Origin: Alopecurus myosuroides
Taxonomy: Eukaryota > Streptophyta > Magnoliopsida > Poales > Poaceae
Assembly (NCBI GenBank): GCA_028641055.1
Contig: CM054060.1
Span: forward strand, 161,670,696-161,734,695
Direction: 5' to 3'
DNA length: 64,000 nt
Made by a program: the position numbers and the translations under genes. The notes beneath the pieces were generated by a model. The model worked only from the letters and a program-made list of their open reading frames with translations, ran no database searches and was not told the origin of the DNA. Each line of letters begins with the position of its first letter. The first letter of the stretch is position 1. Shown here piece after piece: positions 34,064 through 45,233 of the stretch.

Positions 34064-35016
34064 CCTGCGGCGGCGGCATCTCCAGGCGCGGCTGGTTGCC
34101 GGCGCGGATATGGTCGAGGACCTCCTCCAGGGACCTGTTGGGGGCGCCCCACCAGCGGCGCCACCCGTGGGCGTTGAAACGCCCGTCGACAGGCCCGTTG
34201 GCGTTCTCGGAGTCGAGCTCCCGGTCGCGGCGCCGCTCGAGCTGCCCCCACCAGAACTCGTCCACGCCGGTGAGCGGGTAGTTCTGGGGGTGTTCCATGC
34301 CGTCGCGCATCTCGCGGATGGCGCGGCGGAACTCGGAGTCGGAGGAGGGAAGGGGAGGGACGGGGACACCGCCGGCGCTGAGGGCCCAGCGGCTCGCCCC
34401 CGCGGCGGAGCTAGGGAGGCGCATGTCCGGCGGGCAAGGATAGCCCGCGCGGTACAGCGCCATCGCCTCGCTCCGGCGCAGGTTGTGGCGCGGGAAGCCG
34501 TTCGCCGCAGCTCCGTCCGACATTTTCGTGGAGAGAAGGGAGGAGGAGAGCGTCGGGAGGAAGATGAGACTAGAAAGCTCGCCGGTGTGAAGAATGGTGG
34601 GGTGCGCCGCGCGGCGGGGGGGTTTTATAGCACGGCGAGCGGCCGGGCATTTACTGCGCGCGCGTCCCCTCGCTGCCGTCCGCCACGCCATTACGCCGGC
34701 AGCCTTTGGGCGGGGCGCATGCACTGGGCGGCCGCCACGCCATAAACGGAACGGCGGCAGCCTTTGACCGCGCGGCAGCCGAGAAGACGATCACGGGCGG
34801 TTCTGTTCCCGCGTTTTCTCGTCGCGTCGCTGACCGAGCTGGCCCACGCGCGCGGCCGCGCAGTTTCGCTCGGTGCCGCGGCGCTATTTAGCGCCGAAAC
34901 GGCGCTATTTGGGCCTCTGGGAGGGCCGAGTGGTGGAGAAGCGGCGCTATTCGCCGTTTCCGCCGCGAAAAAAACCCCCTGGGGGGCTCTTGGGGGGACG
35001 GCTGAAGATGCCCTAA

Positions 35017-35499
35017 GTTGATGCAAAAAAAATCATTCCGGAGATACGCGTCTTATGACGGAGCATGTTGGAGAGAAAAAACCCTGCACAAGTCATACCA
35101 GAAAGCTAGATTGCTCAACTTTGTAACCTGTACGTATATTCGCAGATGGATGACAGGTACACTGCTTGGAACAACACTAGCACCACTCACCAGCATATTC
35201 GCCGAATCATAGCCCATCAGTTCATTGCAACCAGATCGGACGCTACGTGCGCGCCCGCCCACCCAGGGAATTAGCCCAACCCAATGTTCCCTCGACGAGA
35301 CATCCGTGCTTTTCCACCGAGGAAAATAGCTGAATCATTCGTTGCACTTTTGTTTACTCCCGTCCATTTCGATCGGATATTTGGATCTCCAAGATTCAAA
35401 CAGAGTATTATTCCGGCGTACGAATTGCACTGGTCTTGTTTTTTTCACTAGTGTGAAATCCTGTAGGCCATTAGATGGACTAAAATGAAGGGCTCATAT
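35017..35499. other. Short interval between H1 and the Mutator element
   Basis: No gene. A stretch near 35356 (ACTCCCGTCCATTTCGATCGG) faintly resembles a Stowaway MITE start, but no partner end was found. Confidence 0.4.
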
Positions 35500-35508
35500 A
35501 CATTTGGG

Positions 35509-36814
35509 GAGATAATAGCATAAAACTACCACGTTTGGCGTTAAAATTCGGAAAACTATCCGGAGACGTTTCAATCGCACAAAACTACCACATTTTTCGC
35601 TGATTATCGCAGAACGCACAAATCTGTCTCTGATGCCAAATTGACAACGAATCTTATGGCACAGGCCCACAGATAAGGTGGATCCCACCTGTCAGACCAA
35701 TTAAAAAATAAAAAAATAAAAACGCCTGGGCGCACACAATGCGTTGACCCAATCCACGCTACCACTTTAGGATGGTTGCCCGCGCCATTGTTCAATCGGC
35801 AAGGGCAGCAAGCCAGCAAGGGCCAGGTCCACGAGAGGAGGCGGGTGGCGAGCTTGATGGGAAGCAACTCTCAGCGGCTTCCGACAGCAGCTTGTGCACG
35901 AGCACCTCTCCGCAACCTCCCTCCAGCCAGGGCCGTCCCGGCCTCCTCGTCGCCTGCACGACACTGCCTCCAGCCGGAGCTCTTCGAGTCGGTCACCATG
36001 CCGCGCCCCAGGCCGGAGCTCGCCGGGCCGGCCGCCGCTATCTCGCCCCAAGGCTCCACGGCCTCTCAATGCTCGCCTAGAACCTCGACTCGGCGTGCTC
36101 GTCGCCGCCGGCCTTGCCGTCGAGGAAGCGCCCCACTGTGACCTGCACGCCGGGGTGGTCCGCCATCCTCCCGGCGAGCTCGAGCGCCTCCATGTCGTCC
36201 GGCCCGCCGAAAAACACGACACACACGTGGTGCGCGACCTCCTCTGAGCTCACCTGCTCGCCGCCGCCGAATCCACGGTCCACAAGGACGGCAACAGAGA
36301 AAGGCGCACACGCAGGATCCTCCGGTTCACAGCACGCCACTCGTGCCCGCGGTTCTTGACTTCCTCGCCGTCTCCGCCGTGGCCGTGACCGGCGACCTGG
36401 CGCTTGTGAAAGGCAGGACGATGAGGGAGACGCGCTTGTCCTCGGCGACTGCGGCATCCATCGCCGGGCGCGGGCAGCAGCAGCAACACCGGGCGCGTGG
36501 GCTGGACGCGGATGGCAGCTGCGCGGCGGCGCGGCCGGGCTACGGATGAGATGCGGGGCTGGGTGGCATGCCGGCAAAGTCGATGGCATGCAGTTAACTT
36601 TTCATTTTCTTTTTTTACCTTTTTATTTTTTTATTTCTTAACCAGGCTGACAAGTGGGCCACACTGTCACAAATCGTATCAATTCGTCATTAGGTACGTA
36701 TCAGTGTTTATTGCGAATAGTTTCAAAAAATCTGCTAGTTTCGTGCGATTGAAACGTCTCCTGGTAGTTTTCCGAATTTTAACGCCAAATGTGGTAGTTT
36801 TATGCTATTATCTC
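35509..36814. mobile_element. Mutator-like element (Pack-MULE) carrying a host gene fragment
   Basis: Long terminal inverted repeats of about 190 bases start GAGATAATAGCATAAAACTA at both ends. A perfect 9-bp target duplication ACATTTGGG flanks it (35500-35508 and 36815-36823), as expected of Mutator. No transposase is present. The GC-rich interior holds a minus-strand CHX fragment and further unassigned GC-rich sequence (about 35760-36060). Confidence 0.92.
36077..36461 (-). pseudogene. Captured fragment of a cation/H+ exchanger (CHX) gene
   Basis: Minus strand, from about 36461 down to a stop at 36077. Blocks of the cytosolic C-terminal region of plant CHX antiporters appear in three frames: AVAEDKRVSLIVLPF, then FHKRQVAGHGHGG, then APFSVAVLVDRGFGGG, VAHHVCVVFFGGPDD and MADHPGVQVTVGRFL. 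At least two frameshifts separate them. The membrane domain is absent. It lies inside Mutator inverted repeats, so it is a transduplicated fragment rather than a gene. Confidence 0.82.
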
Positions 36815-36823
36815 ACATTTGGG

Positions 36824-37640
36824 GGTACCACTGGATGCCCCTCCACTAAAGAGCATATTGGCCAGAACGGTGAGTGTCCGATATGCCATCAAGCGGCAGA
36901 AGATTTAAATCATCTACTCTTTGATTGTCAGCCTGCTGCTGTGGAATTATGGAACAGATAGGACCGACAAAATTTGTAAACTCTAAACAGTTCCTATAGA
37001 GACCAGGCTCGATGATTATGGAAAATATGTTAATATCGGACAAGGTTCCTTGCCCAGTAATGCACAGCGTAGGGACTAAAGAAATTGTGCTTATTGGAGG
37101 GTGGTGGATCCGAAGTCGTCAGGTAACACACAACGAATCAATTCGCCAGGTATGGAGATGGTCGATTTCAGCGGTGACTATCGCAAATAATTTTAATAAA
37201 ACTATAGCCAAGTCCACCAATGCACAGGAAATTAAATGGACAAAACAGAAACCGGATTTTGTAAAAGTAAATGTCAATGATGCGTCATTCCGTTCTGGAG
37301 TTGGAGCAGGTGCTACAGCTGCGATTTTAAGAGATTCTAATAGTAATTTTATAGCAGCACAATGTTTATACATTGATCGTGGGACTCATGTCATAACATT
37401 GCAAGCTTTGGCGACGAGAGATGGATTGTCTCTTGCAAGTGAGCTTGGTTTCCATAAAGTCGAAGCAGAATCAGGTTCGTAAGAAGTAACTAACTTCTGT
37501 ATGGGCCAAACGCAGTGGTGGGATTCAGCAGCGGAGTGTGTTGATTTGACTACAACGATTGGGAAGCTGGAATTTAGTCATTGCTCTCACTCAACTAATA
37601 GTGTAGTACATGAGATAGCTAGTTTCATCTGTAATAAAAA
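36824..37640 (+). pseudogene. LINE-like remnant: reverse-transcriptase zinc-binding and RNase H pieces
   Basis: A zinc-binding motif of the zf-RVT type (CPICHQAAEDLNHLLFDC, about 36869-36922) is followed after a stop by a plant RNase H-like region (VWRWSISAVTIANN, then KPDFVKVNVNDASFRSGVGA and AAILRDSNSNFIAAQ). The first catalytic Asp position reads Asn. It ends in an AT-rich tail. It begins right after the Mutator target duplication, so the Mutator element inserted at or near its edge. Confidence 0.6.
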
Positions 37641-38280
37641 TTATATTAGCTGAATTAACGAACCCCGGGTTGGTTAATCAACTTTCTTGTGGATGATGTA
37701 ACTAGTATGTGATTGGCAGCAGCAGGTTTCAGACGCACTCTTTTCCTTATCAGGATACCTACAAGATCTGGAAGGTTTTTAATGAGACGACCTGTTTATT
37801 TAATATAGTCTTTTTTAAGGTTCAAACAGTGTATATATCCATATCTAACGAGCGGTACACTTTGAGGCTGGTCGGTGGAGTCTCGCGTGCCTGTATCTCT
37901 CACTACTCTGTTATGTAGCATTACACAGTTTTTTTTTCTTCAAAATGGGAGTAATGCTTAAAAAAAAAACTCTGCCATTTGGGGGTTCATTAAATTAATT
38001 TCGGGCTTGTCTTGAGCAGTTGAGCCTAACGTCTCAAATACAATATGGCACTGCTCTGGCAGGAAAACAAAATAAGACCCCCTCCTCCGAAAATCCTAAA
38101 TGGAAGACTGTTTTTTTTTTCTCCTTTTGAGCGGAAGGAAGACACGGCAATTCATTGACGATCCTCATTCTGGGCCCAATTTTTTTTCTGGGCCCAATTT
38201 GTTAGCGGTCAGAGATAGCCTACCTGGGTTGGGCTGGGCTCTCTAATGAGATGTGCTGCATTGCTACCCATTTAGAGAAG
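37641..38280. other. Gene-free interval upstream of the NAC gene
   Basis: Contains a block (about 37722-37796) with CAGGTTTCAGACGC and GGAAGGTTTTTAATGAG that matches E1 at about 2752-2828. Near 37890-37926 a stretch resembles intron 1 of the downstream NAC gene (about 39303-39339). Probably remnant repeats plus promoter. Confidence 0.45.
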
Positions 38281-38733
38281 ACTTGAGGTCCACGGGTAGC
38301 ATTAATGTGTATTCTCTGGGGAAGGGGCCTGGGGGACCGCGTTCGGCTTGCCAAGGAAGGCAACCACAACGGCCACTGTCTGCGGCAGCGCAGCGCAGCA
38401 GGGGTTTTGGGGTTTCCCGAGGCGAAAAAGCAAGAGGAAATTGCGGAGCGGAAGCGTCGGAGACAGCCTCCCCTCCTCTTCCGGCCCCTTCGCCGCGCCT
38501 ACCACGAGCCTTCCGCTCAAGTTCGCCGCGCCTCCATTATCAGCGGGGAGGCGGGGGGAGGAGCGTCCCACTCGGCAAGCCGGCGCGCGCGGGACTACTG
38601 GACCGAGCAGAGCGCGGGGGAGGAGACTGAAGCAGGCACCGGCCGATTAGGTTTTCCCGCCGCGCCCTAGCTCGTAGGGCTGGCTCATCGTCGCGGCGCT
38701 CAACTCCGATCGTCGTCGGAACACGCCGCCGCA

Positions 38734-41700
38734 ATGGCAAGGTTACGCCCCCCCCCCCCCCCCCCCTTCCCCTTCCCCTTCCCCTGTTTATTTTACTCTG
38801 TCACTGCTGCTTAGGGCCTGGTAAACGAATTTTCTTGGGCGATGCAGCTAATCGTTTTACCTTCCGATTGACAATGGCGATGCAGCAGTTCGTAGATTTA
38901 CAGCTTCTTGTACTGGAGTAAATTGCCAGTGGCAGTTTCTTCTGCATTCACATAGCCTGCCCAGGTACAATGTGTCACATTGACTGAGCAATGTGATGGC
39001 ATTGCACTTGCTTGATGATTTTGTAATACGCCTATGCTTACTAGCTTAATTGGTCAATACCGATATCCAACACATGGCCAGGTTAGCATCGTTGTTGGGG
39101 TTCCTCCTGCACAGAGTAGTTTCAGGGTTTCTTACAGAGTGTAGCGTGAAGTAAACGATCAGTTGAGTCATTGATAGAGCACTGTGATGACATTGAACTT
39201 GGTTGCTTCTAAACATGTCTTAACTTAGTTATGCTCTAGCTTAATAGGTCGATACGGATATCTAACACATGACCAGGTTAACTTCGTCGCAGCTCATAGC
39301 TTGTTTCTCTCACTACTCTGTTCTGTAGCATTGTTCAGTCGATAGTGTCCTGTCAATGTTCTGCTTTCTAAATTATCCTATGTCTTGTGATTCACAGATA
39401 CTGTCAATAGTTCCATATTTTTCCTTCTTGACATGTTATATCTTCAAGTTCTGCAGCTAGTGTTTTTTTACCATGTACAACTACTGTCTTATGTACTGGT
39501 GATTTTAAATAGCATTATCCTGCTCACCTTAATGTGGTGCTATGAAAGTACTGGTTACCAAGCACCAATGTGATTCCTTTTCTGCAGGTCATGGCTTATA
39601 ACTCGTAGGGGTATTGCCAAGAAAATTAGGAATGCCAACTGCTCTAATAGCCAGATAAGTGAATTAGGTGCAGAAGCATGCAGGGAATGCCCAAACTGCA
39701 AACATATTATTGATAACAGTGATGTAAGTACATGTAAACTGTTTTAGGGACCACCTTCTACTTCTATAAGTTTGTACTTTGTAAGGAGAACTTCTCTTCT
39801 TTGATTTTCGGTGCATGTTTACCTTACTGGAACCTGCTTCTGTTAGAAGAACACTTCATAGATTATTTATTCTTTTGTTGGTAGCTGCCTAAGCTAGATG
39901 TATTGCAGATGGTAGCATAGCAAATAAGGAAACGTGGATCAGTAGACACTCTACTGCTTTCCACGATTTCATCAGTAGAAGGCTTTGAGCTGTATTTTTT
40001 TTTTGTAGACACTCTGCTACTTTCCAGGATTAGAGATGCATGCAAAATGCAACCCATTTCAGCTCACATTGATGATACAGTGTTACACATTCTAAAAGTC
40101 ATTTCGCTGCATTTCGTTAATTTAAGGTTGCTATACAGTGGCCTGGGCTGCCTGCTGGAGTGAAATTCGATCCATCTGATCTGGAACTGCTCGAGCATTT
40201 AGAGCAAAAGATTGGCGTAAGAGGTCTAAAGCCCCATATGCTTATCGATGAATTTATTCCAACTGTGGAGAATGATGAAGGGATCTGCTATTCACATCCT
40301 GAAAATCTTCCTGGTAGGGAATTTCTTCAGTTGGGATGATATAGGTGTTTTATTAATTCTTTACTTCTATTCATATTCTGACTTGGCCCTGTTCATCCTT
40401 ATAGGCACAAAGAAAGATGGAAGCAGCGCCCATTTCTTCCATAGTGTTTCAAATGCATATGGTTGTGGCCAGCGCAAGCGTCGAAGGATCAGCAACAGGG
40501 ATCAGACCACTTCTGATGAACATGTCAGATGGCACAAGACGGGTAAATCAAAACCTATATGTGACAATGGTGTTGTGAAAGGTTGGAAAAAAATACTGGT
40601 TCTGTACAAAGGTTCTCAAACAGGTGGCAAACCTGATAAAGCTGACTGGGTGATGCATCAGTATCATCTGGGTTTAGATGAAAAGGAAAAAGTTGGTGAG
40701 CTTGTTGTTTCCAAAATCCTTTATCAATTGAAGACAAAGCAGGTGGACAAGTCAGAAACAGAAATTGTTAATGAAGAATATAATGCATTTCCTGCAAGTA
40801 TTTGTCCAAAAACTCCAAAGACAAGGACCCCACAGCCATGTCGCCCAAAGAATAGTCCATGTGAAACAGAGAAGAATGATCCCATCGTGCCGGACCAGGT
40901 AAACCACTGGCATGCAAACTTTTTAGAGTATACATAAGCTTTGATTAAACCAGTTCTCATTAAAAAAAAATTGGCATACAACCAATAGTATTTGAAATAC
41001 TCCTATATACCTACAAAAAAAGGAAACAACAGCACCGTAATCTTGTAAACAATCGAGAAGTTTATAGTTAGTCTGCATCTATTCTGTTTGGAAGCTAGTA
41101 GAAATGTCCTCGTAGGAAACGTGACCATTCTTTAGGGTACATGCCCAAATACTCAATTAACATGTGAACTATTTTTAACAGTGTATGATTTAGAGTTTGT
41201 GTGATTATTGTTTACAATTGGAGCACATAAGCACTAATCTCAGTATCCTTGAAATTGTATCTTTGTCTTATACTTTGAATATGTTTGAGCTTATCTGCTT
41301 GTCATTCTGTTGGTGTGTAGCTAATTTTCTTGTTTGAAGGATCTGTTGACCATTTTAGAATCATAATTGTGCTTCTGATATGTCATTAACTGCAGGAAGA
41401 AGAATTTGTTAGCCTCGCGGATGACACTCAGAACCCTGCATGGTGTGCTATATCATCTCGGGCTGTTGAGGTGGCACCTCAGGCTGGGACTAGCTTAGAC
41501 GAATCTCTGCATGTTTTGGATTCTTTAAATCATGAAGACGGTCATACATTTGAGAGGCCAATCCTTTCCCAACTCAGGAATGAGACACTTAACAAGAACC
41601 TATATGAGCTTCATGGATTACCTGATCTCCATAATGTCGACCTTGGAACGCCTACAGATCTTCAGATTGATGTAAGCATATTCTTTGGTGTTTTTAACTT

Positions 41701-43581
41701 GTGGCGACCATATGTTTGTTAACATTCCTTGCGACACAGCCACACGAGTCATATCTGCATGATGTTTCTGCACTTGGCATCATAGAGTGTGTCCGATGCA
41801 GATAACTATTCCTCAAGGTTATTCAGAGTTGACATAACCTCTGATTAAACCAGTTCTCAGTAAAAATAATTGATAGAAGATCAACCATATTTGATAAATT
41901 TCCTGTATATTTACACGAACAACTTCAACAGCCCAATCAGCAGCTGAGGTGTTTAAAAGTTAATCTGCTTCTAGCTGATTTGGAAGCCTAATATCATTGG
42001 CCTTGTAGGATACATAGCCATGTTTCAGAGTCCACCCAAATACCCAACTAACAGCAATGATAATCCATACATGATTTAAAGTTCTCACTTACTCGATACA
42101 ATGGAACTACAGAAGCACTAATCTAAATATCATCAAAAACGTATTTTTAATCTTATTGAGGTTTTGGATACGGTTGGGCTTATTTGTCTGTCATGTCATT
42201 GTGTTGTGTTTCACTAAAGGTCTTTATTGCCTAATTTATTGACCATTTGGAGTAATAGCTTCGTGCTTCTGATCTGTCATTTACTGTAGAAAGAAGAAAC
42301 TGTTAGCCTGGCGGATGAGGCTGAGAACCCTGCATGGTGTGCTTTAGCATCTCAGCCAGTTGCGGTGGCTTCTCAGGCTGGGACTAGCCTGCACGAATCT
42401 CTGGGTCGTCCTGAAGTTTTGGAATCCATCAATCATGAAAACAGTCGTACATTTGAGAGGCCAATCCTTTCCCAGTTCAGGAATGAGACAATTGACAACT
42501 TGCGGGCGCTTCATGGATTACCTGATCTCCAGAATGTCAATCTTGCACCTACAGATCTTCAGGTCCCTGTAAGCATATTCACTGATGTTTGTAATTTTTG
42601 GGCACATATGTTTGTTACGAAAATTTGATCATGTGTTTCTCTCGTCTTGCAACACGGGCACATGAGTCGTACATATCTGATGTCATATATACACGTCAGA
42701 TGCTGATAAACTATTCCTGTAATTTTTTTTTATTGAACGAGATACCAGTAAAAAAATTGACAGAAGACCAACAATATTTGATAAAATTCCTGTACCACTA
42801 CAAAAAAAATAGAACTGCTAGCGCAATTTCTTTAAGCAATTGAAGGTTCTGAAAGTTGATCTGCATCTAGCTGATTTGGAAGCTAATGGGAAATGGCCTG
42901 GTAGGAAACACAACCATGTTTTACAGTCCACATCCAAGTACCCATTTAATAGTAACCATAATCCATATATGATTTAGATTTTGTGTATGATTATTTCTAA
43001 CATTGAAAGCACGGTACTTTAATCTCAATATCCTGGAAATCGTGTCCTAGTTGTATCAAGATTGTGAATATGTCTTAGCTTACATGTTTGACAATCTGTT
43101 GGCGTGTCCTTCAAATTTTTGACTGCGTGATTTCTTAACCATTTTTGATTAATAACTTTGTGCTTCTGATATGTCGTTTACTGTAGAAAGAAGAAAATGA
43201 TAGCCTGGTTGATGAAGCTGAGAATCCTGCATCTGAGGCTGTTAAGATGGCATCTCAAGCTGGGACTAGCTTGGATGAGTCTCTGCGTTGTGATGAGGTA
43301 TTGCACTCATTCGACCATGAAAACGGTCTGATATTTGACATGCCAATCTTTTCCCAAGGCGGGGATGGGAGATTTGACAAGAACCCATGCGCGCTTCACG
43401 GATTACCTGATCTCCGAAATGTCGACCTTCCTACGGATTCTCAGATTTCTGTAAGCATATTCTTTCTTAGTTGTTTTTCGTGGTGCCAATATGTTTCTCT
43501 AATCATGTCTCTCTCGTCTTGCAACAGGGGTTGCAGATCTATTCACAGGAAAGCCTTGGTAGCTGGCTGGAGCGCATATAG
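38734..43581 (+). CDS. SOG1-like: SOG1-type NAC transcription factor, 565 aa
   Basis: Eight coding exons: 38734-38741, 39588-39723, 40127-40313, 40405-40898, 41396-41671, 42290-42568, 43187-43450, 43528-43581. All introns are GT-AG and all phases agree; 1698 nt, 566 codons with the stop. The first exon codes only M-A-R minus one base. The N-terminus ([13 protein letters not shown]), a Cys motif ([15 protein letters not shown]) and [14 protein letters not shown] match the SOG1 subgroup of NAC proteins, which drives the plant DNA-damage response. NAC blocks follow: [50 protein letters not shown]. Exons 5-7 are tandem copies of one exon. The C-terminus ends [13 protein letters not shown], like the conserved tail of SOG1. 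SQ/TQ sites, possible ATM/ATR targets, are frequent. Longer than Arabidopsis SOG1 (about 450 aa) largely because of the repeats. Intact. Confidence 0.9.
38748..38766 (+). repeat. C19 homopolymer at the start of NAC intron 1
   Basis: A run of 19 C begins six bases after the exon 1 donor (GTTACG). It may be length-variable or an assembly soft spot. Confidence 0.85.
41396..43450 (+). repeat. Tandem triplication of one exon and its introns in the NAC gene
   Basis: Exons 41396-41671 (92 codons), 42290-42568 (93) and 43187-43450 (88) are clear copies: each has an (A/S/P)QAGTSLxES block, a [12 protein letters not shown] block and a LHGLPDLxNV block, and each begins and ends in phase 0. Intron starts are also alike (GTAAGCATATTC), as are intron ends (CTTCTGATNTGTC...), so the unit duplicated was about 0.9 kb of exon plus intron. 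Confidence 0.92.
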
Positions 43582-44030
43582 GTCGTTAGAGAAGTGGCAA
43601 GAAGTGCACGGTTGGAGACCATCTCTTTTCCATCTAGTATATGATGATATGGTGACAACCTTTTTTGGTATCGACTTGGCAAGATAGAAGTGCCCACGCT
43701 TTGAGCCATCGAATAGTTGCACAGACACCTTCACACCTCTTTTGTTTCCTGAAGACTCGAATAGACATGGAAAAGCGTTTGTCTTTTTTGTTGTTGCGAA
43801 CGTGTGGTGGAAACCTGGAGTAAGTTAGCTATTTATGTTTGTATAATTCGTGTAACCGTATGAGTTTCTTACCTAGGCCTGTGGCAACTTACAGTTTTTA
43901 TTGTGCCCTGAAACGATGGTTATGTGAAGCCATAGAGCAAAGACAGTACCTTGGTTGTTGGTTGAAACATTTGTGATGTGATTAACGTGAGTTTGACCTT
44001 TGCTAAATGCTGCCTGTCAAAACTGTTATA
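43582..44030. other. 3' UTR and downstream region of the NAC gene
   Basis: AT-rich with no ORF of interest; likely 3' UTR for the first 250-350 bases. Confidence 0.5.
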
Positions 44031-44886
44031 GTGGATTAGCATAAAACCACCACATTTCTGACTAAATTCCGAAATACACCACTTTACATTTATTTCCCCA
44101 AAATTCCACCACTATTCTGCCAGATTTTTGCAATTCGGACTAAACTCGAATTGAGAGAGGATTGACACGATTTCTGACAGGTGGGACCCATATGTCAGCG
44201 CCGACGTGGCAATTTTTTTTTGAGCTGGCTGGGTAAGACGTGGGGCCCACATGTCATACACACAATAATTACAACTACAGAAAAAATCCGAATTTTTTTT
44301 AAACGGAAGTGTGTAACCTGTGCAAATTTTCGGAAAAATAAAAAAATAGAAAACAATTTCAAAAAAATCCGGAAAAAATCACGAACATAGATGCGTATGG
44401 TCCGCACATCCGTGAAAATTTTCATACAAATATGACTTATTTTCTGGCCTGTGCAAAAAAGACAAATTTTTAGATCTGAGATAGAAAAGTCATTTTGGTA
44501 CGAAAATTTGCACGGGTGTGCGAATCATAGTCATCTATGCCTGTGAATTTTTTCGGAATTTTTTGAATTTTTTCCGAAAATTTGCACAGGTTACACACTT
44601 CGGTTTAAAAAAAAATCGATTTTTTTTTATTTTTTTAGTTGTAGTTATTGTGTGTATGACATGTGGGCCCCACGTGTGACCCAGTCCAGCTCAGAATTTT
44701 TTTTTGCCACGTCGGCGCTGACAAATGGGTCCCATTTGTCAGAAATCGTGTCAATCCTCTCCCAATTCGAGTTTAGTCCGAATTGCAAAAATCTGGCAGA
44801 ATAGTGGTGGATTTTGGGGAAATAAACGTAAAGTGGTGGTTTTTCGTAATTTAGGCGGAAATGTGGTGGTTTTATGCTATTAACTC
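44031..44886. mobile_element. Foldback (long inverted repeat) element, Mutator-like ends
   Basis: The left arm starts GTGGATTAGCATAAAACCAC and the right arm ends GTGGTTTTATGCTATTAACTC. The two arms are complementary through most of 856 bases, meeting near 44460, so a transcript would form a long hairpin. The ends resemble those of the Mutator element at 35509. No target duplication was found and there is no gene. Confidence 0.75.
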
Positions 44887-45122
44887 AATGGATGGTGTCA
44901 AACAACAGTTTGGACGATGATACCACTGAGGCCGGCGTGTGATGCTCTAGGAAATTTTAGCTTCATATACAGGGAAAGCTGTTCAGAGCTCGCTACACTA
45001 GGTAGTGAATCAAGAAAATATATGAGGCATTTTTTATATGGATTTTTTTACTCTTCTTTGTCGTTTTTTTACGGGGGTTTCTTTATCGCTTTCTTAATCA
45101 GTGAATTCGTTTGCCTTGGTGG
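44887..45122. other. Unassigned interval before the hAT element
   Basis: AT-rich sequence that ends at the hAT target site CTTACGTT. It should be contiguous with 48721 onward before the hAT insertion. Confidence 0.4.
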
Positions 45123-45233
45123 CTTACGTTCAGGGGCGGAGCCAGGATTTGACCATAGGGGGGCGACGTGCAGCTAGGAATTTTTTATTGATGTTATTCT
45201 TCTAAATTTTCTGATATCATTATCTATTGCTAA

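Larger units (their letters stand above)
17972..34523 (-). pseudogene. H1-encoded protein of unknown function, disrupted by E2
   Basis: Minus strand. The first part runs from ATG at 34523 (MSDGAAANGFPRHNLRRSEA) to the E2 insertion at 34068; the frame resumes left of E2 at 18608 (AAQSWVARRTGASSSS). The left part also contains a conserved-looking segment ARWSLRDTTEAELELQRRLL and an acidic end with DDDDDGGNYSQAI. Two frame changes are needed within 17972-18540, one near a C/G run (about 18507-18520) and one near the end. With E2 inside, no intact product is expected. I do not recognise a domain. Confidence 0.6.
17716..35013 (-). mobile_element. H1: PIF/Harbinger element split by retrotransposon E2
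   Basis: The ends are inverted: GGGCATCTCCAGCCGTTGCG at 17716 and, inverted, GGGCATCTTCAGCCGTCCCC at 35013. A TAA target duplication flanks it (17713-17715 and 35014-35016), as expected for PIF/Harbinger. After removing E2 (18614-34063) and its duplication the element is about 1.84 kb. It holds one minus-strand gene and no transposase, so it is non-autonomous. A 22-base G run lies at 17804-17825. Confidence 0.85.

Noticed and set aside
35356..35420. Stowaway MITE
   Set aside because: Only one weak end-like match and no inverted partner or TA duplication.
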